Part shown: piece after piece, positions 38,035-50,888 of the stretch
Numbering within the stretch: the first letter of the stretch is position 1
Layout: each line of letters begins with the position of its first letter
NCBI GenBank assembly: GCA_013399305.1
Contig: VXAI01000020.1
Span: 7,138,607 to 7,202,606 of the forward strand
Reading direction: 5' to 3'
Origin: Rostratula benghalensis
Lineage: Eukaryota; Chordata; Aves; Charadriiformes; Rostratulidae
DNA: 64,000 nt
The notes under the pieces: model-generated
What the model was told of the DNA's origin: nothing
Seen by the model: the letters and a program-made list of their open reading frames with translations, nothing else
Databases searched by the model: none
Program-made: the position numbers and the translations under genes

Positions 38035-40999
38035 CATTTATCATAGTCCATATGCATTTGATCAAGCTGACTTTTATTTAGGAACAACTTTTCTATTTGA
38101 AAAATAGTGCATAATGGAGAAATGCAAATGACTTTTTAGAAAACCAGTTTTCCTTCTTCGCCTATTTCACATCTTTTTCTTTCCTTGCCCTTCTTCTATC
38201 CTCTCTCCTCTCATGTTTTTCTCTCCCCTTTTTATACTCTTTACTCTTTGATTGGCCTTCTCAGACTGGCACTGTGCTACATGCACACTTTGTGGATAGT
38301 TTGGCGAATTTTCTTTCCTACTTCCATTATCTTGGGAGGGAAAGTATGCTGAAAAAGAACGCTGCACCTCCCTATAGTTCTATATCCCAACAGGGTGAGG
38401 GGATGGAGTCTTTAAACTATAGCACTTCTATTCCCTGAAATAGATTTAAAAGTGAATACAAGAATTGTGACCTGAACTTTGTTCTCTTCCCTGTTCTCTT
38501 GACTGAGAGTCTTGGAAAGTAAAAAGGAAGAACAAAAGTCCTGCTTTGCTTCAGTGACTGTGTCTGAAGTGCAGAAGTCCTTTAGTACTGTTTAGTGTAC
38601 CAATATAGGTGTACACCTACTATACCTGTGAGTTTTGGAGACCTCAAGGGAATTTTTTTTAACTTGAGTCCCATTTGATTTCAAGACTTATGTTTAAAAT
38701 CTTTCAGGTAAGTTAAAAGTTAGAAAATACTTCAATTAAGCATAGTTATGCAAACCTAAGCTGTCGCATTTTTGTGTATATCCTATGACTCAGTTTGTTA
38801 CAAAATCACAATTAAATTTTCCAGTGGAACCCACTTAAAAAAAAAAGTTCACGTAAAAAGTAATCCAGAATGAGGTATCTTCTGGTACTTTCATAGGTAG
38901 GCTTGGAAGCTTTATAGCTGCCATTTGAGATACTGTACCAGCTGTCATGTTCTGCCGCTTTTTGTGAGCTTCCAGAAGATGAAGCTCCTAGTTTATGTTT
39001 ATCATTATCAATGAAACTGTTTTCTGGCATTGAGGGTAGTTGCATAAGGCAGCCTACATCCGTGGTATTTAACTGCCTTACCTCTAAAGCAGAGTGGCTG
39101 TGAGAAAATTGCCATTGAGAGTGATCCTTATGCTAACTCCTGAATCATCTAGCCTGTTATTTTGGAAAGTAGTAGTTGTCATGGACTAAATCGATAAAAG
39201 TGTCCGTGCTAAGAGCTTAACAATACACATAATAAATTTCCTGACAATCAATAATGTTACTATTCTTTAGAGTAAAACTGTGTAACAATACCATGTCTGT
39301 AGAATTTTGATCTGATTTTGGGATCCATTTCCCTGGAAGCAAGTGCTCTGTGGTGGTTACAAACCTTCATTTTCAGGTTCCCGAAGGTTGTCTCCTTCAT
39401 CTGTCAACTTGCCCCTGTCCCAAAATTTTCCTCAGTTTGGCCTGTCCTAACTCTTTTCTGCTGATTACAAAGTTTCAGATTCCCTTTCACTTTCTTGTTG
39501 TTTTATTTCTGGTAACACTTTTTCAACATGACTTCAGTGTCTTCCAGTCTGCTTGATTGCACAATTTAAATTTCCATCATCTTTTCTCATATGCACTTAG
39601 TGGAGTGCAAGAGACAATCATAGAAGGAGTTACTGTTAATTTTATGGATGGAATCATGAGTGTGTCCAAGACAAAAAAAAAAATCTTATGACTTTCAATT
39701 TTTGGCATCCTGGCTCTCAGTGAGCTCAAGAAAACATTAAGTAAAATGTGAACTGAGCAGTAGTCGACTAGGTAGAAAATGAGATAACCAAAAATAAGTA
39801 ATTCTCACAAGGTGACTGATTAAATAGGGATGGTACCTGTTGCTGTCCACCCACATCTGCCCTGCACAGGTATCATTGTGGCAGCTCAGTGTTCCTGGAC
39901 CAGCACATTTTACCACTACCCAGTGTTTGTCTGAATCAACCTCGTTTTTTAAAAGTGGAGCAGGCTGTAGGTGGTGTTTCTGTGCAACTTAATGCTGTAC
40001 CCCTGTGGCAGGACCTGCAGGAGAGAGCTGTATGGACAGCTGGGATGACTGTTTCACTACCCCAGTCTGATCCAGAAAGATTTTTCAGTGAGGGTTGCTG
40101 CTCTGAGAGGGATGTTTTCTGATTAGCTTTAAGTGTTTCTCACCGGCTACTTAACTATGTTTATTTCAATTTTACAGTACTTTAAGTGCTGTGTTTTCCT
40201 ATGTGGCATATTTTGCATATCTCAAGTTCTCCTTTTATACATTTTGACAATGTACTACTGCAGGAATAGTTTGACAATAAATAAACTTGACTTGATGATA
40301 TTACAACAGTACTGCTACAAATTCCTGCTTTCCGGATTCCAGAGGAATTAAAGAGGCTTTTGCTGCAATCACATAAAAACGCAAGTGGGAGATCCAATTA
40401 TGTTGATTAATTTTGAGGCAAGTTATTGGTGTTTGTTTTCCATAAGTACTGAATTCTTCTGTATAGGAGTATCTGCTCTGAAAAATAAGAAATGTGATGA
40501 AGACTGCAAACCATGACCATGATGTCTCTGATGGCTAGAATTTCCTAATTCACGCACAGTATTATTCCTTCACTGGCAACACTTTGAAATAGGTTACTTT
40601 CTTTTTTTTCCTTAGGAAAACCAGTGTTCAATGGTAGCCTTTCTAAGTGGTTTTGTAGACAAGGCAATGGTGTAGGAGCAACAGCAACAGTCCTTCTGTG
40701 CTCTCTATGCCATAGCTATGCAGGCCCAGAGTTGACCGACAAATGCACAGTTTTTAATGGTGGCCACTGGAAGTCATTGTTGTCATAGGAATATTTTTCT
40801 AAACAGGAAGGTCGCTGTTCATTAGAAGACCTGGTAGTAGAGGCTAAGTTGCAGTTCAGATTTCAGTCTAACGATGTCAAGTGGTCACTTGTACACATTG
40901 GTTTATCAATCAGTTTTTCAAATTATTCCTTATATTTTTTTGGTAATTTCCTTGGTGTTTTGTGGAAAATCTTTAAGTTCATACCTTAGTAAGGAAGGC

Positions 41000-41016
41000 A
41001 AAAAAAAAAAAAAAAA
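41000..41016. repeat. Poly-A run (17)
   Basis: Uninterrupted A run in otherwise unremarkable AT-rich DNA. Confidence 0.85.
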
Positions 41017-41583
41017 GCCATGAAGAAAATCAGTGACATTCAAGGATTGATGACCTGACACCAGTAAGCAGCACAGTTTGTCTGAGCTGCAGAACAACAC
41101 AGAGATGCCTTAGTCCACTACAAATAAGAACTCTGGGGTCTTTCTCCTCTATTTTCTAATTTATCTTGTTCTCTGGTGTTTCACCTAGGTAATCCTCATA
41201 CCAGAGTGTAGTCATTTAAGTTAAGTGTCTCAGCAAGGAGTGTTGTTTTAAAGGAAATTAGTCTACCTGATTTCTTCTGTTGGCAGAAGCCAACTTGCAC
41301 TAACTCTCTGGCCATCTTCCTAGGTATCTTCAATGTATATTCCCCAAACCTTTTACTTCTGGTAGTCCAATACCATTTCCAAGTAATTAGTGAGGGCTAG
41401 CAGTTGCAAAACTAGCAACAGTGGTAATTACTAAGTAGATAGCAAGCTCCAACTCAAATATCAACATCAAAATCAAACACTGAAAGTTAAATTCAGCCAT
41501 TTTTTCCATTGTGCTGCCATGATTTTTCTTACTGTTTTGATGGAAAGAATATATAAAGTCTAGTGTCCTTCACTGCTGCATCT

Positions 41584-42013
41584 AGGGCAACAAAGATGAT
41601 TGAGGGATTGGAGCATCTCCCTTATGAGGAAAGGCTGAAAGAGCTGGGACTCTTTAGCCTGGAGAAGAGAAGGCTGAGAGGAGACCTTATTAACGCTTGC
41701 AGGTGGGTTGAAGGCATATGGAGCTTGAGTCTTCTCAGTGGTTCCCAGTGACAGGATGAGGGGCAATGGGCACAAGCTGAAATATAGCAAGTTCCATTCA
41801 AATATAAGAAAAACTTCTTTCCGGTAAGGAGACCAGACACTGGAACAGGCTGCCCAGGGAGGTGGTGAAGTCTTCTTTGGAGATCTTCAAGACCTGAAGA
41901 TCTCAGTAGTGAAGTCCTGAGCAATGTGCTCTGGACAATCCTGCTTTAGCAGGGGAGAGGGACTAGATAATCTCTAGAGATCCCTTCTAACTCTGACAGT
42001 TCAGTGATTTGAC
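41584..42013 (+). mobile_element. CR1 LINE, 5'-truncated 3' fragment
   Basis: It starts within the motif encoding [20 protein letters not shown] and continues [13 protein letters not shown], the CR1 ORF2 C-terminus. The 3' part has GGTTCCCAGTGACAGGATGA and GAACAGGCTGCCCAGGGAGG. The frame fails near 41750. The tail is decayed to TTCAGTGATTTGA. It is flanked by AT-rich sequence and has no visible target duplication, as expected for CR1. Confidence 0.93.
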
Positions 42014-42692
42014 ACACCGTTCCAACAAGTTATCCACTTCTATCTGAACCGGTTAGGAGCTTTTGTTAAAAGTCAGGAAAAGACTTGTATTTACACCTAT
42101 GGACGTAACAAGAAAGCAACTATTGCTCTGTTTGAAAAAAATACATATTTATTATATTGTGATATATAACTTTGTAATATAAAATACAACAGACTATTTT
42201 GATTTTGTGAAGGTAGAATAGGAACATACTTTTTAATAATATAAATTGTTTCATCAAAACAAATTATGATGTCGAATTAAAATGTTTTGACCGTAGCTAA
42301 TTTTAATCCCATCCAAATGAGGCAAGGTCACAGCCAAATGTTTTGATTATGAATTTTCAAATGAAAGTTGCATTATTTTTTTTGTCCTGGGGCAATTTAA
42401 AATTGCTTTTTTTTTTTTTTATTGAAGTTAATGAAACTTCTGAATTTCACTGAGTTAGATTTTGTCAATTCTTTCAGTTATGCTTATATTGTTAGGTCAA
42501 AGTCTATAAAGACATGCTAGAGTTTGTCTAGTGTATGAGCAGAAATGGTATAATATCTGTTGAGAAATCCTGGTTTGCATTTTCCTTGGTATATGACTTC
42601 AGTCAATTAACAAAATGGCAATACTTGCTACTTTATACACTTGTAAACTGGAAGTAAAACATATTCCAAGTAATATATTTCTATGAACGTCT

Positions 42693-42782
42693 TCTGTAGT
42701 AATTCTGGTATCATGTCCTTTAGAAGGACATGTCCTTTAGAAGGACATGTCTGTAGTAATTCTGGTATCATGTCCTTTAGAA
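42693..42782. repeat. Nested tandem duplication with palindromic core
   Basis: A 33-bp sequence beginning TCTGTAGTAATTCTGG and ending CCTTTAGAA occurs exactly twice, at 42693-42725 and 42750-42782, with a 57-bp period. Within it a 17-bp unit, CATGTCCTTTAGAAGGA, is repeated in tandem at 42712-42728 and 42729-42745. The core forms a hairpin: ACATGTCCTT (42728-42737), loop TAG, AAGGACATGT (42741-42750). The second copy ends exactly where the antisense CR1 tail starts. Confidence 0.9.
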
Positions 42783-42840
42783 TCATAGAATTGTCTGGGT
42801 TAGAAGGGACCTTTAAGATCATCTAATCCAACCACCAATA
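42778..42840 (-). mobile_element. Short antisense CR1 3' tail
   Basis: AGAATCATAGAATTGTCTGG followed by GTTAGAAGGGACCTTTAAGA and ATCTAATCCAACCACC is the reverse complement of the last ~60 bp of CR1. Only this much remains, so it is an extreme 5' truncation. It begins exactly at the end of a local duplication (42693-42782). Confidence 0.85.
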
Positions 42841-44693
42841 TTACTCTGAAAATTTTTCCTGATATCCAATCAGGACATATTCTTCATTTAATCTGGTTTT
42901 AATTTTCATTATTCATATTACATTGTCATTTGATTGGTTTTTAATCAGGATTTTTACAATATATCATCTGGGGAAATATATATTTTTCAAATTTCACTGT
43001 AAGTTATTAGCGTTCCGTTAAGACTTCAACTTTGGATCTGACACATGCATATGTACTGATCTTAATAAATTTATCAGTTAGTTGTACAGGATCTGAAAAT
43101 CTCTTATAAATGTGGTATTGCATTAATTCCATTTGCTGAAAGTCAAAGCATACCAGAACAAAATTATCCTTTTTTTAAAAAAAATGGCACGTCATGTTGC
43201 TGTACTTAGAAATTTCAATGTTTGCCTTTTATATGACATTATAGTTCTGTTCCATTTGGGGGAATTAAAGTGAAAACCATCAATGTATTACAGTGTCCTA
43301 ATAATCATTGGCATGTAAAAATGTCTTTTTATGCCAAGTGTATACAAACATTTAAAGAATTTCTAAAAGGATGAGATTGTCTAAGAATTTTTAGAATTCA
43401 ATGTATTTTATTGGGTTTTTCCCATATTTTTTGCTAAAATTGTAAATGCTTTTATACAAATATCCCGTGATACACATGTCCAAAACACTGCCTAAAAATC
43501 ATGGCAGACTACAGTATCAACAGCAATTAATTTTAAAGAAGTTTTTTTTAAGTCAATAGGGCTACACTTGCCTACAGAAATGGAGAGATAGTCCTGTTAC
43601 CAGTGTGGAGATCTAAATGATGTGCTACTATTGCATTCATGCGTTTTTTAAGTCTGATTGTGAAATAGTGGGGTTTATGTAATTGAGTTTTGTGAAAGTA
43701 AATCCAGTTCCTAAAGAAGTATGTTTAGCCCAAACAATTCCACTATAAGTGTGTTTTACAACTACCTTGTTATATAAACTGCATACATTTATATATCTGT
43801 GGATATATAAAAGTCATAAATATTTGGTACAATTGTTTCATTTTGAGATCATACTGATTTTTTGCACTCCTATCTTTGTGAATCAGTTTATCTTAATTTG
43901 CATCAATCCAACATGTTGTGCTTACACAGGAAAATTTCACAAACGTTTATGATTATTTAAATATATAAATTTAGTTATTGCCACATGATTCTGAAGTCCG
44001 GCTTCTCTGGAGATGTTACATGTGGTTTATTATATTAGCTGTTGAATAAATGTCCTAAGTTGAGAGTAAGACAAAACTTGCCTTAAACTCTTACCTTGTC
44101 ATTAAGTAGCAACTTTTTCTTTAGAAGTATCTGTTTCTTAATTTGAAGCAGCATGCGCAGTATTTGAAGAAGTGAAGCAATCCCATCTTTAGCTTACTTC
44201 AGTATGCAAGAACCTTGCAAATTAAAGTGTCCTGGGTGTTTACAACCATTAATTTATTTCCTTACTTCCTTTAGGAGATTGATACAATGCTTTTTCTTTT
44301 GTTTTTTAAACTTAAGTGAAATGAAAAGATGCAATACGATGTGGAAAGGCTTACTCTAAACTATTAGCATTTGGCAGAATGCCAGAGGCATTCCTATTTG
44401 ACTGGAAACAATTGCTTTGGCAGAAGAATGATGGTATCTCTTCTATAAGGAAATTCTGTGTTGGGAGATAATAAAGAGAAAAACCAGACTACAGTACCAG
44501 ACAGTCAGGGATGAACTTCTCTTTCTTTGATAGAAGGCATTGTTATTTAGGCAAAACTGAGAAATAGTCTAAATCATGACACAGTTCGTGCAGCCTCCAG
44601 AGCATAAAGAGACATTTAGTCCGTGCTTGGGATCTGACATCTGCACTACCTCATCAAAAGGTAGCATTGGAAGAGTGAGAGATCAGACACAAG

Positions 44694-44714
44694 ATTTATT
44701 TATTTATTTATTTT
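44694..44714. repeat. (ATTT)5 microsatellite
   Basis: Five perfect ATTT units. A 10-bp hairpin follows shortly (44724-44747). Confidence 0.9.
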
Positions 44715-44723
44715 GTATCAACA

Positions 44724-44747
44724 TTCCAGGCTTTGACAAGCCTGGAA
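44724..44747. repeat. 10-bp inverted repeat, 4-nt loop
   Basis: TTCCAGGCTT at 44724-44733 and AAGCCTGGAA at 44738-44747 are exact reverse complements around TGAC. Confidence 0.8.
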
Positions 44748-46099
44748 AGTCAAACTTTCCTGGTCCACTTTGCCAGAGAGCATTTCACATGCAGCAGCAA
44801 CCCTTTGGCATTTAACCTCACTGTTTTCAGATGGTACTCCTATAATACTTCTTTTTCCTTCTGAAAGATTGTGTTTTGTATTGGTTTTTTGGTTTAGCTT
44901 TTCCGTCAGTTTGTTTTTGCCAAGCAAGAACAGGCTGGGTTGCTCGTTCAGTCATTTTCCGGATGTTTGATCTGGGGGGATCTAGATAATTGCTAGTGCA
45001 AACAGTACTGGATAAGCAAGCAGGAGCTCAAGATGTGTTCATTCAGTTAGTACTGCCTTGTGGCTCACCTGTTCTTGAAAATATTGATGTTTATACAGTG
45101 ACTCTTAATTGGGCTTGCTGATTAAAAATGCTTGCAACTAAAATAATAAATTATGACTAGGAGGTAAATATCATCCTTGTTTTAACCAAGGTAAAATGAA
45201 TTAAACATTAAAAACCTTGTTAGCTACTAATTGCCAACTTCAATTCTTTTGAAGCATGAGCTTTGCTAAGAGGTGGACATTTTGTTAAAAAGCTTTGTCA
45301 GGTGATTGTTTTCCTCACTGCCAAAGAAGTGCAGAGCTTTGCCAAGTTTCAAAGTCCATCTCAGTCCTGAAAATGTCGGGTAGATTGAAGTACATGCAGC
45401 TTATGGGGCTCCAGCTTTATGAGCATCCTTCAAGTTACATTAATTTATTAAAGCTGTAATTCTGTGCAATGGATATATAGACACCCCCCCTTCATATATT
45501 GAACTCCATGAGGGAACTCATTGAGAAATTTTTCACCAGATGAACCCAATATGTTACTATAATAAATTATTAAAAATCATTATGTTAACTGAACATAAGT
45601 AACTCAGTGTTCAAATGAAATATAATTCAAGAGTGCTGGAAAACAGTGACTGAATGGGATTTTATTAATCTGTGATTACTAAACTGTTCCTCTGATTTAC
45701 TGTTCTGTCTGCATGCCTCTGACCACTATTACAATATTAAACACCTTGTAGCAAGCTGAATGAAATTAAGATGCCTTCATGGATTTTGCATTTTAAGTAA
45801 TACCTCTTTTTTTGTCCAAAATATTTTTCTTTCCTTTAAAGCACAAATGACCAGTTATGCTATATGCACTGACAATTTATAAGCCTTCTTTCCCTTACCA
45901 CTGAGATAGGTTGGTTATTTTTTTAATTGTTGCTTAAAAAAGCCCTTATGAAGTTATAAACATGTATGTTTAATTTCTTAATACACGCACAAGTGACAGA
46001 TATTATTTCTTTCAGACACCTCCAAAATGTAGAGTGCAAAAATGTTTGCAAGAATGGAGGTAGGAGAAGGACTTGAAAAGGCAAACATGCAGTTTTGTA

Positions 46100-46539
46100 G
46101 TGAACTAGAGCCATGAAAATCATCAGAGGGACAGAACCTCTCCTACGAGGCCAGGCTGAGAGAATTGGGATTGTTCAGCCTGGAGAAGACTTTAGGGAAA
46201 CCTCGTTACAGCCTTCCAGTACTTAATGGGGGCCTACAGGAAAGATGAGAGCAAACTTTTTGGCAGGTCCTGTTCCAATAAGACAAGGGGTAATGGCTTT
46301 AAAATAAAAGAGGGTAGATTCAGACTAGATGTAAAGAAGACGTTTTTTATAATGAGGTTCATGAAACACTGGCCCCAGTTGCCCAGTGTGGTGATAGATG
46401 AACCGTCCCTGGAAACATTCAAGGTCGGGTTGGACAGGACTCTGAACAACCTGATCCAGTTGAAGATTTCCCAGCTCATTGCAGACTAGATGGCCTTTAG
46501 AGGTCCCTTCCAACCCAACCAAATTATTCTATGATTCTA
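46100..46539 (+). mobile_element. CR1 LINE, 5'-truncated 3' fragment
   Basis: CR1 motifs run in order: CATCAGAGGGACAGAACC, TTCAGCCTGGAGAAGAC, CAGCCTTCCAGTACTTAATG, GGTCGGGTTGGACAGGACT and GGTCCCTTCCAACCCAACC, ending TTCTATGATTCTA. An 87-codon open stretch (46226-46489) is the remnant of the ORF2 end; a deletion in the region encoding SLEKRRLRG breaks the upstream frame. Confidence 0.93.
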
Positions 46540-47558
46540 ACTACTTAGAATCACACTTAGTTGCAGATCTGATATTTGTGCCTTGGAAACATGGTTGTGC
46601 TCTGTTTCCCAGTTAGGAATTCTGACCGTTCTCAGCCAATAAAAATTTCTTGTGACCTATTTCCAGCATGTAAGAAGTATGCAAGCTGCAATGATATCAA
46701 ACTCCAAATTAAATTGTGTTTGATAATACATCATTCCTCCATGAATTTGTTATTGTCTATACAATATTGTATTCTTACTTTGCACCAGTAACCTGGAGAA
46801 TTAAGTGTTTCCTGCTGCTGCTTCAATACTATTTTATTTGGCTTGTAGTTTCCCCAACATTTTAAAAAGGGTCTCTGATTGCTGGTGTGTGCATATGAAA
46901 TTTTCTTTTTGTTTGCCATTTTATTTTATTAAGTATACCAGAGTATATAGTCATGGAAGTACTTTGTGAGATTACATTATACCACTGGAATATGACCTGA
47001 TTTATTATAAGAAGATCAGAGCATAGCTCAAGGGCTCAGTGCATTATCCTAAATGAAGCTTTGTCTCTGAGGGCTGCCATGGCCTTCAACTTTACCGGTA
47101 TGTTTTAGCCATTGATTTCCCTTTAGAACGCAAATGCCGTAATAACACTGCTTGGTAAATGTTTCTTCAGTATTGAATAACTGCTTGTTCTGTCAAGGGG
47201 GTGTCAAATCCTATTCCCAACCTGTCTGTCATGTGTTTCTTCCTTTACATCTATCAGCAGAGATGAGCTAAATAAGTTTGGTAACTCGGTTTTGGAGGAA
47301 GTGCAGATGGAAAATCAAGTTGAAAGTCTCAAACTTTTCAAAGTTTTCATGTTTACGTATCTGTGATTGCAATGTTTCCCTGCTCTTCCAGAGAAATCCT
47401 CACTGGTGTTGCAGCCATTCTACTTCGAATAACATACACTGCTCATGCTTCCTTGTGTGCTTGCACACCCTACTCTATCCTGACACTGTTGCTGTTTCCT
47501 CTGCACCTCATCCTTCAAAGCCACAAACAGCTCCTTTCTCACCTTCTGGAGCAGTTTG

Positions 47559-47609
47559 CTTGGGGTTTTTTTGGTTTTTGGTGGGGTTTTTGTTTGTTTG
47601 TTTTTTTCC
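47559..47609. repeat. GGTTT/GTTT low-complexity tract
   Basis: GGGGTTTTTTTGGTTTTTGG followed by GTTT units. Confidence 0.8.
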
Positions 47610-48713
47610 CAAAGCAACCTAAAGGGGAAAAGGGACAGAGAAAAATCACATATTGAGGCTGAATAGGGTTGTGGGTTGGTAACCAGTGGGCTGTCTAGGG
47701 GAGACTGAATGAAGCTCCTAGGAGAGCTGGGAAGATGCTCAGGTGAAAGTGGCTGTGATTTGAGGGTAAAGGGATTGCAGAGTTTAGCCAGAGGCTGAGC
47801 AGGCGATACCTTTCAGCCCTGGGTGTCACAGCTTATCATTTTACAAATGCTTTATTTTTAATATGACTAGGTTTTATATTTTCTACTTTTCTTTTTTTTA
47901 ATGTATTACAAGGAGACAAGTACTAATCATTGGGGCATATTACCAGCATAAGATCATAAAATTTCTGTATGATACATATTACTGTAATTTAATCATCTAG
48001 AGTGTTTATTTGGGCTGTAAATGCTGGAAACGATGTTTCTGATGTGATTTATGAGGTAATGCACTTTGTAATCAAACCTTGTATGTGCTGTTTTTAAAAT
48101 ATCAAGTGTTACAAAATTGCTGATAGTCAGAAAAAGATCATTGAAAATGGACTTAAATTCTCTGGGGTTGAGAATCCAAAGGAAATAGAGGGATACAGAA
48201 GCAATGGCAGCTGTATTGCAAAGATTAGTAACAGAGTTGTTGAATGCCTGAAAAACAGGTATGCTCACCGCAGTGTGCATGGTTTTGTGTTGAGAATTAT
48301 GTAATTCCAAGTTTACATTTTAGATGATATTTTAATAGCAAAAGCTCTTGTCACAGATCGTGAAAAATTGCTTGAACCACCTTCTCCAGAGGACGTTCTA
48401 TGTGTGAGAACAGATAAGTTATTTTCCGGAGGAAATGGATATCAGGAGAGTATTGGTTGTATATTTTATTTTACCTATTTGTAATTTAGCATGTAGGGGG
48501 AAAAGAGAAAAATATCACCAGGGTGTTAGGCAGGTAGATTCACCAATTACCAACAGGCAGTGGGAGACAACTATTACAGCCTGAGGACTGTCTTTCTGAA
48601 GGCTGAGGGCTCTGGTTGCTATGAGAGCCCTCAAGATTTAGGACAGAGAACTATGGCTCCTGCCTTTCTGAAATAATATCACCCAAAGTATTAAGAATGC
48701 TGGAGTTAATGGT

Positions 48714-48780
48714 AGTGGGTTTTCGGGTTTTTTTGGTTTTTTGTTTGTTTGCTTGTTTGTTTATTTTTTGGTGTTTTTTT
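48714..48780. repeat. GGTTT/GTTT low-complexity tract
   Basis: GGGTTTT-type units running into GTTTGTTTGCTTGTTTG repeats. Confidence 0.8.
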
Positions 48781-50493
48781 AGTGTAAAGGGGTTTTAAGA
48801 AAAAACATTTTAGGAAGGCATTCAAGGGGTTTTTCAACAAAGAAATTGGTATTCGTGTGAAGCTTCATACTTCTAAGATGGCTAAATTATTATCTGAGCA
48901 AAATTAGAAGCTATTTTGGGTTGTGAGCTGTATGTACAATAAGCTATGATGCTGGGAAGCCTAGTTCTTGACTTTTCTTCTATGTAGTAATACAAATATT
49001 TCTGAAATATATAAATAAATGCATAATACATAAGAACAACAAAAGGAAGAAAATGGAGTAATACTGAGTTGTGGAAATTACCTGAATTAAGCAGGATTTA
49101 GATCAAAGACTAGCTATAAAAGAAGCAAAGAGGAATTGTCATTGACTGTGAAACCAAAGTTGCCCAAAAATCAAACTTTGCAGAACTTTTATTAATAAGG
49201 CAGAAAGAAGGACAAGTGAATTCACTTTTGACTGCAGTAGGAGTTCGTGACCTGACACAATCAGGACCCAAGAAAGGATAAAACTGTGCAGGACTTCAGT
49301 TTATATTTTAAAGTTACATGTGTTTATAGTTCCAGAAGGCTAAAAAGTCCTCAAAATACTTTGCTAAGGTGAGTAAAGCCTCTTTCCCACTGCAGCTTAC
49401 TCAGCACCTGGAAAGAGAGCTCATAAAAATTACAAGGCAACATACTTCATTGCACAGTTACTGTCCCAGCGGAGGGAAAAGTCTTCAAGATTGTAATAGT
49501 GACCTTGTACTTTATGAGCACTTTGAGAGCAGAATTACAGATTTAGATCTTTATTGGATCCTGGTGCACTTGTAAAGCTGATAAGGATGGAATGATGGTG
49601 GGTCCCTTTTGAAGTCCTGTGTTGTAATCTAGCCAATTTAGGCTAGGTCTGCTAGACATTAGTCTAGAGCACAGGATGTGAACCAGGCAGAGCTCAGTAA
49701 CTACAGAACATTGACCTCATATGTGCATGTGTGCTTGGCTTAATAAAACTGCATCCAGAGCAGCAAAATAAATTAAGAGATTTTATAAAAAGGTTTTATT
49801 AATATAAGGACTTACATTTTTGTACTGTGTGAGGTATCATTTTTAAATTTTATTTTAAACTTAGGCTTATAGGGCAAATTTTGTTTTGGAGCTTTGAGTA
49901 CTGTATTTATACAAGTAATTGTAAGAACATAGTTAATACAGAATAGAAATAAAATGCTCGATGGAGAGGATTTTGTTACAGATTCTGTTTTTCTAGCCAT
50001 CGCATGAAATGACAGTTTTGCCAAGGAAGTGTTTCCTGGAAATGTTATTAGCTGATGCATGAATATTTCTATTGCAGAACCAGCAGCAGATCACTCACTA
50101 TCCTCTGATAACAGCCTGTTCCAGGGGCTTTATCTCATAAATAAATGAATGCATAAGTGTGCATTGGGATGAATACACTTTAGGTAAAGGCCAGGCAAAG
50201 TAATAATCACAGGATTCTGTGTGACATTTTGCCAGCACTCGCACACATTCCTGACTTTTCTAACATTTGTTCTTTCAACTCATAAATAGTTCTGCAAAGT
50301 AGGCACGCTGTTAAATGATACTGAGATTATGTATGTTAATAAAATGTGAGATGAAAGGTATTGATGCATGATGGTTTTTAATTAGGGGAGAAAAGGAAAA
50401 AACAACAACAGTCTTTTACAAGAGAGAGGGTATTCTGAGGAGCAAAATTTAATTGTATCCATTTCTGTTACTTTCCAGTATACTCTTTTGGAA

Positions 50494-50600
50494 AAAACCA
50501 AACCAACAAACAAAAAAACAAAAAACCCCCCACCCAAACAAAAACAAATAAAAACCTCACAAAAAAAAAAAAAAAAAGAGAGAAAGAAATTTACACTTGC
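50494..50600. repeat. A/C-rich low-complexity tract with A17
   Basis: Repeats of the AAACCAAAC/AACAAACAAA type, a C-run, then 17 A (50561-50577) and a GA stretch. It lies about 290 bp before the SNTG1 start exon. It is the reverse-strand equivalent of the GGTTT tracts. Confidence 0.85.
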
Positions 50601-50860
50601 AATAAGAAAAGTAAGTTTGAATGCCCTGTGCAAGTCAGGACGTTGTGGGAACATAAGTATTCCTTTGGTTATGTTCAGTGAAACTGGGCTGTGTACTTTA
50701 TAAGAAACAGGAACAACTTCTAACACCTTACACTTCCTAATCCTGTTCCAGCTTTGATCATTTCTCTTCTTAAGCAATGACTGTAACTGGACCTAACAAA
50801 GAAAAGTGCAATTGCTCAGCTCAGACAGATAACTTTTATGTTTTGCAATATCTTTTCCAT

Positions 50861-50888
50861 TCTAATGAAATCTTTCTCTCCATTTTAG
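50861..50888 (+). promoter_or_regulatory. SNTG1: Branch point and 3' splice site before the SNTG1 start exon
   Basis: TCTAAT, a good branch-point match, lies about 23 nt before the exon. It is followed by a C/T-rich run and the acceptor dinucleotide AG at 50887-50888. This places the start codon in an internal exon. Confidence 0.8.

Larger units (their letters stand above)
36008..41583. other. AT-rich noncoding DNA, no gene seen
   Basis: No recognised element except the low-complexity runs listed. Open frames are 79 codons or fewer and unconvincing. Confidence 0.5.
42841..46099. other. AT-rich noncoding DNA, no gene seen
   Basis: Only the (ATTT)5 run and a small hairpin stand out. Confidence 0.5.
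46540..50888. other. Intronic sequence immediately upstream of SNTG1 start exon
   Basis: The acceptor at 50887-50888 makes at least the right end intron on the + strand. It holds low-complexity GGTTT-type tracts but no recognised exon. There is no CpG cluster and no core promoter I can support. Confidence 0.5.
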
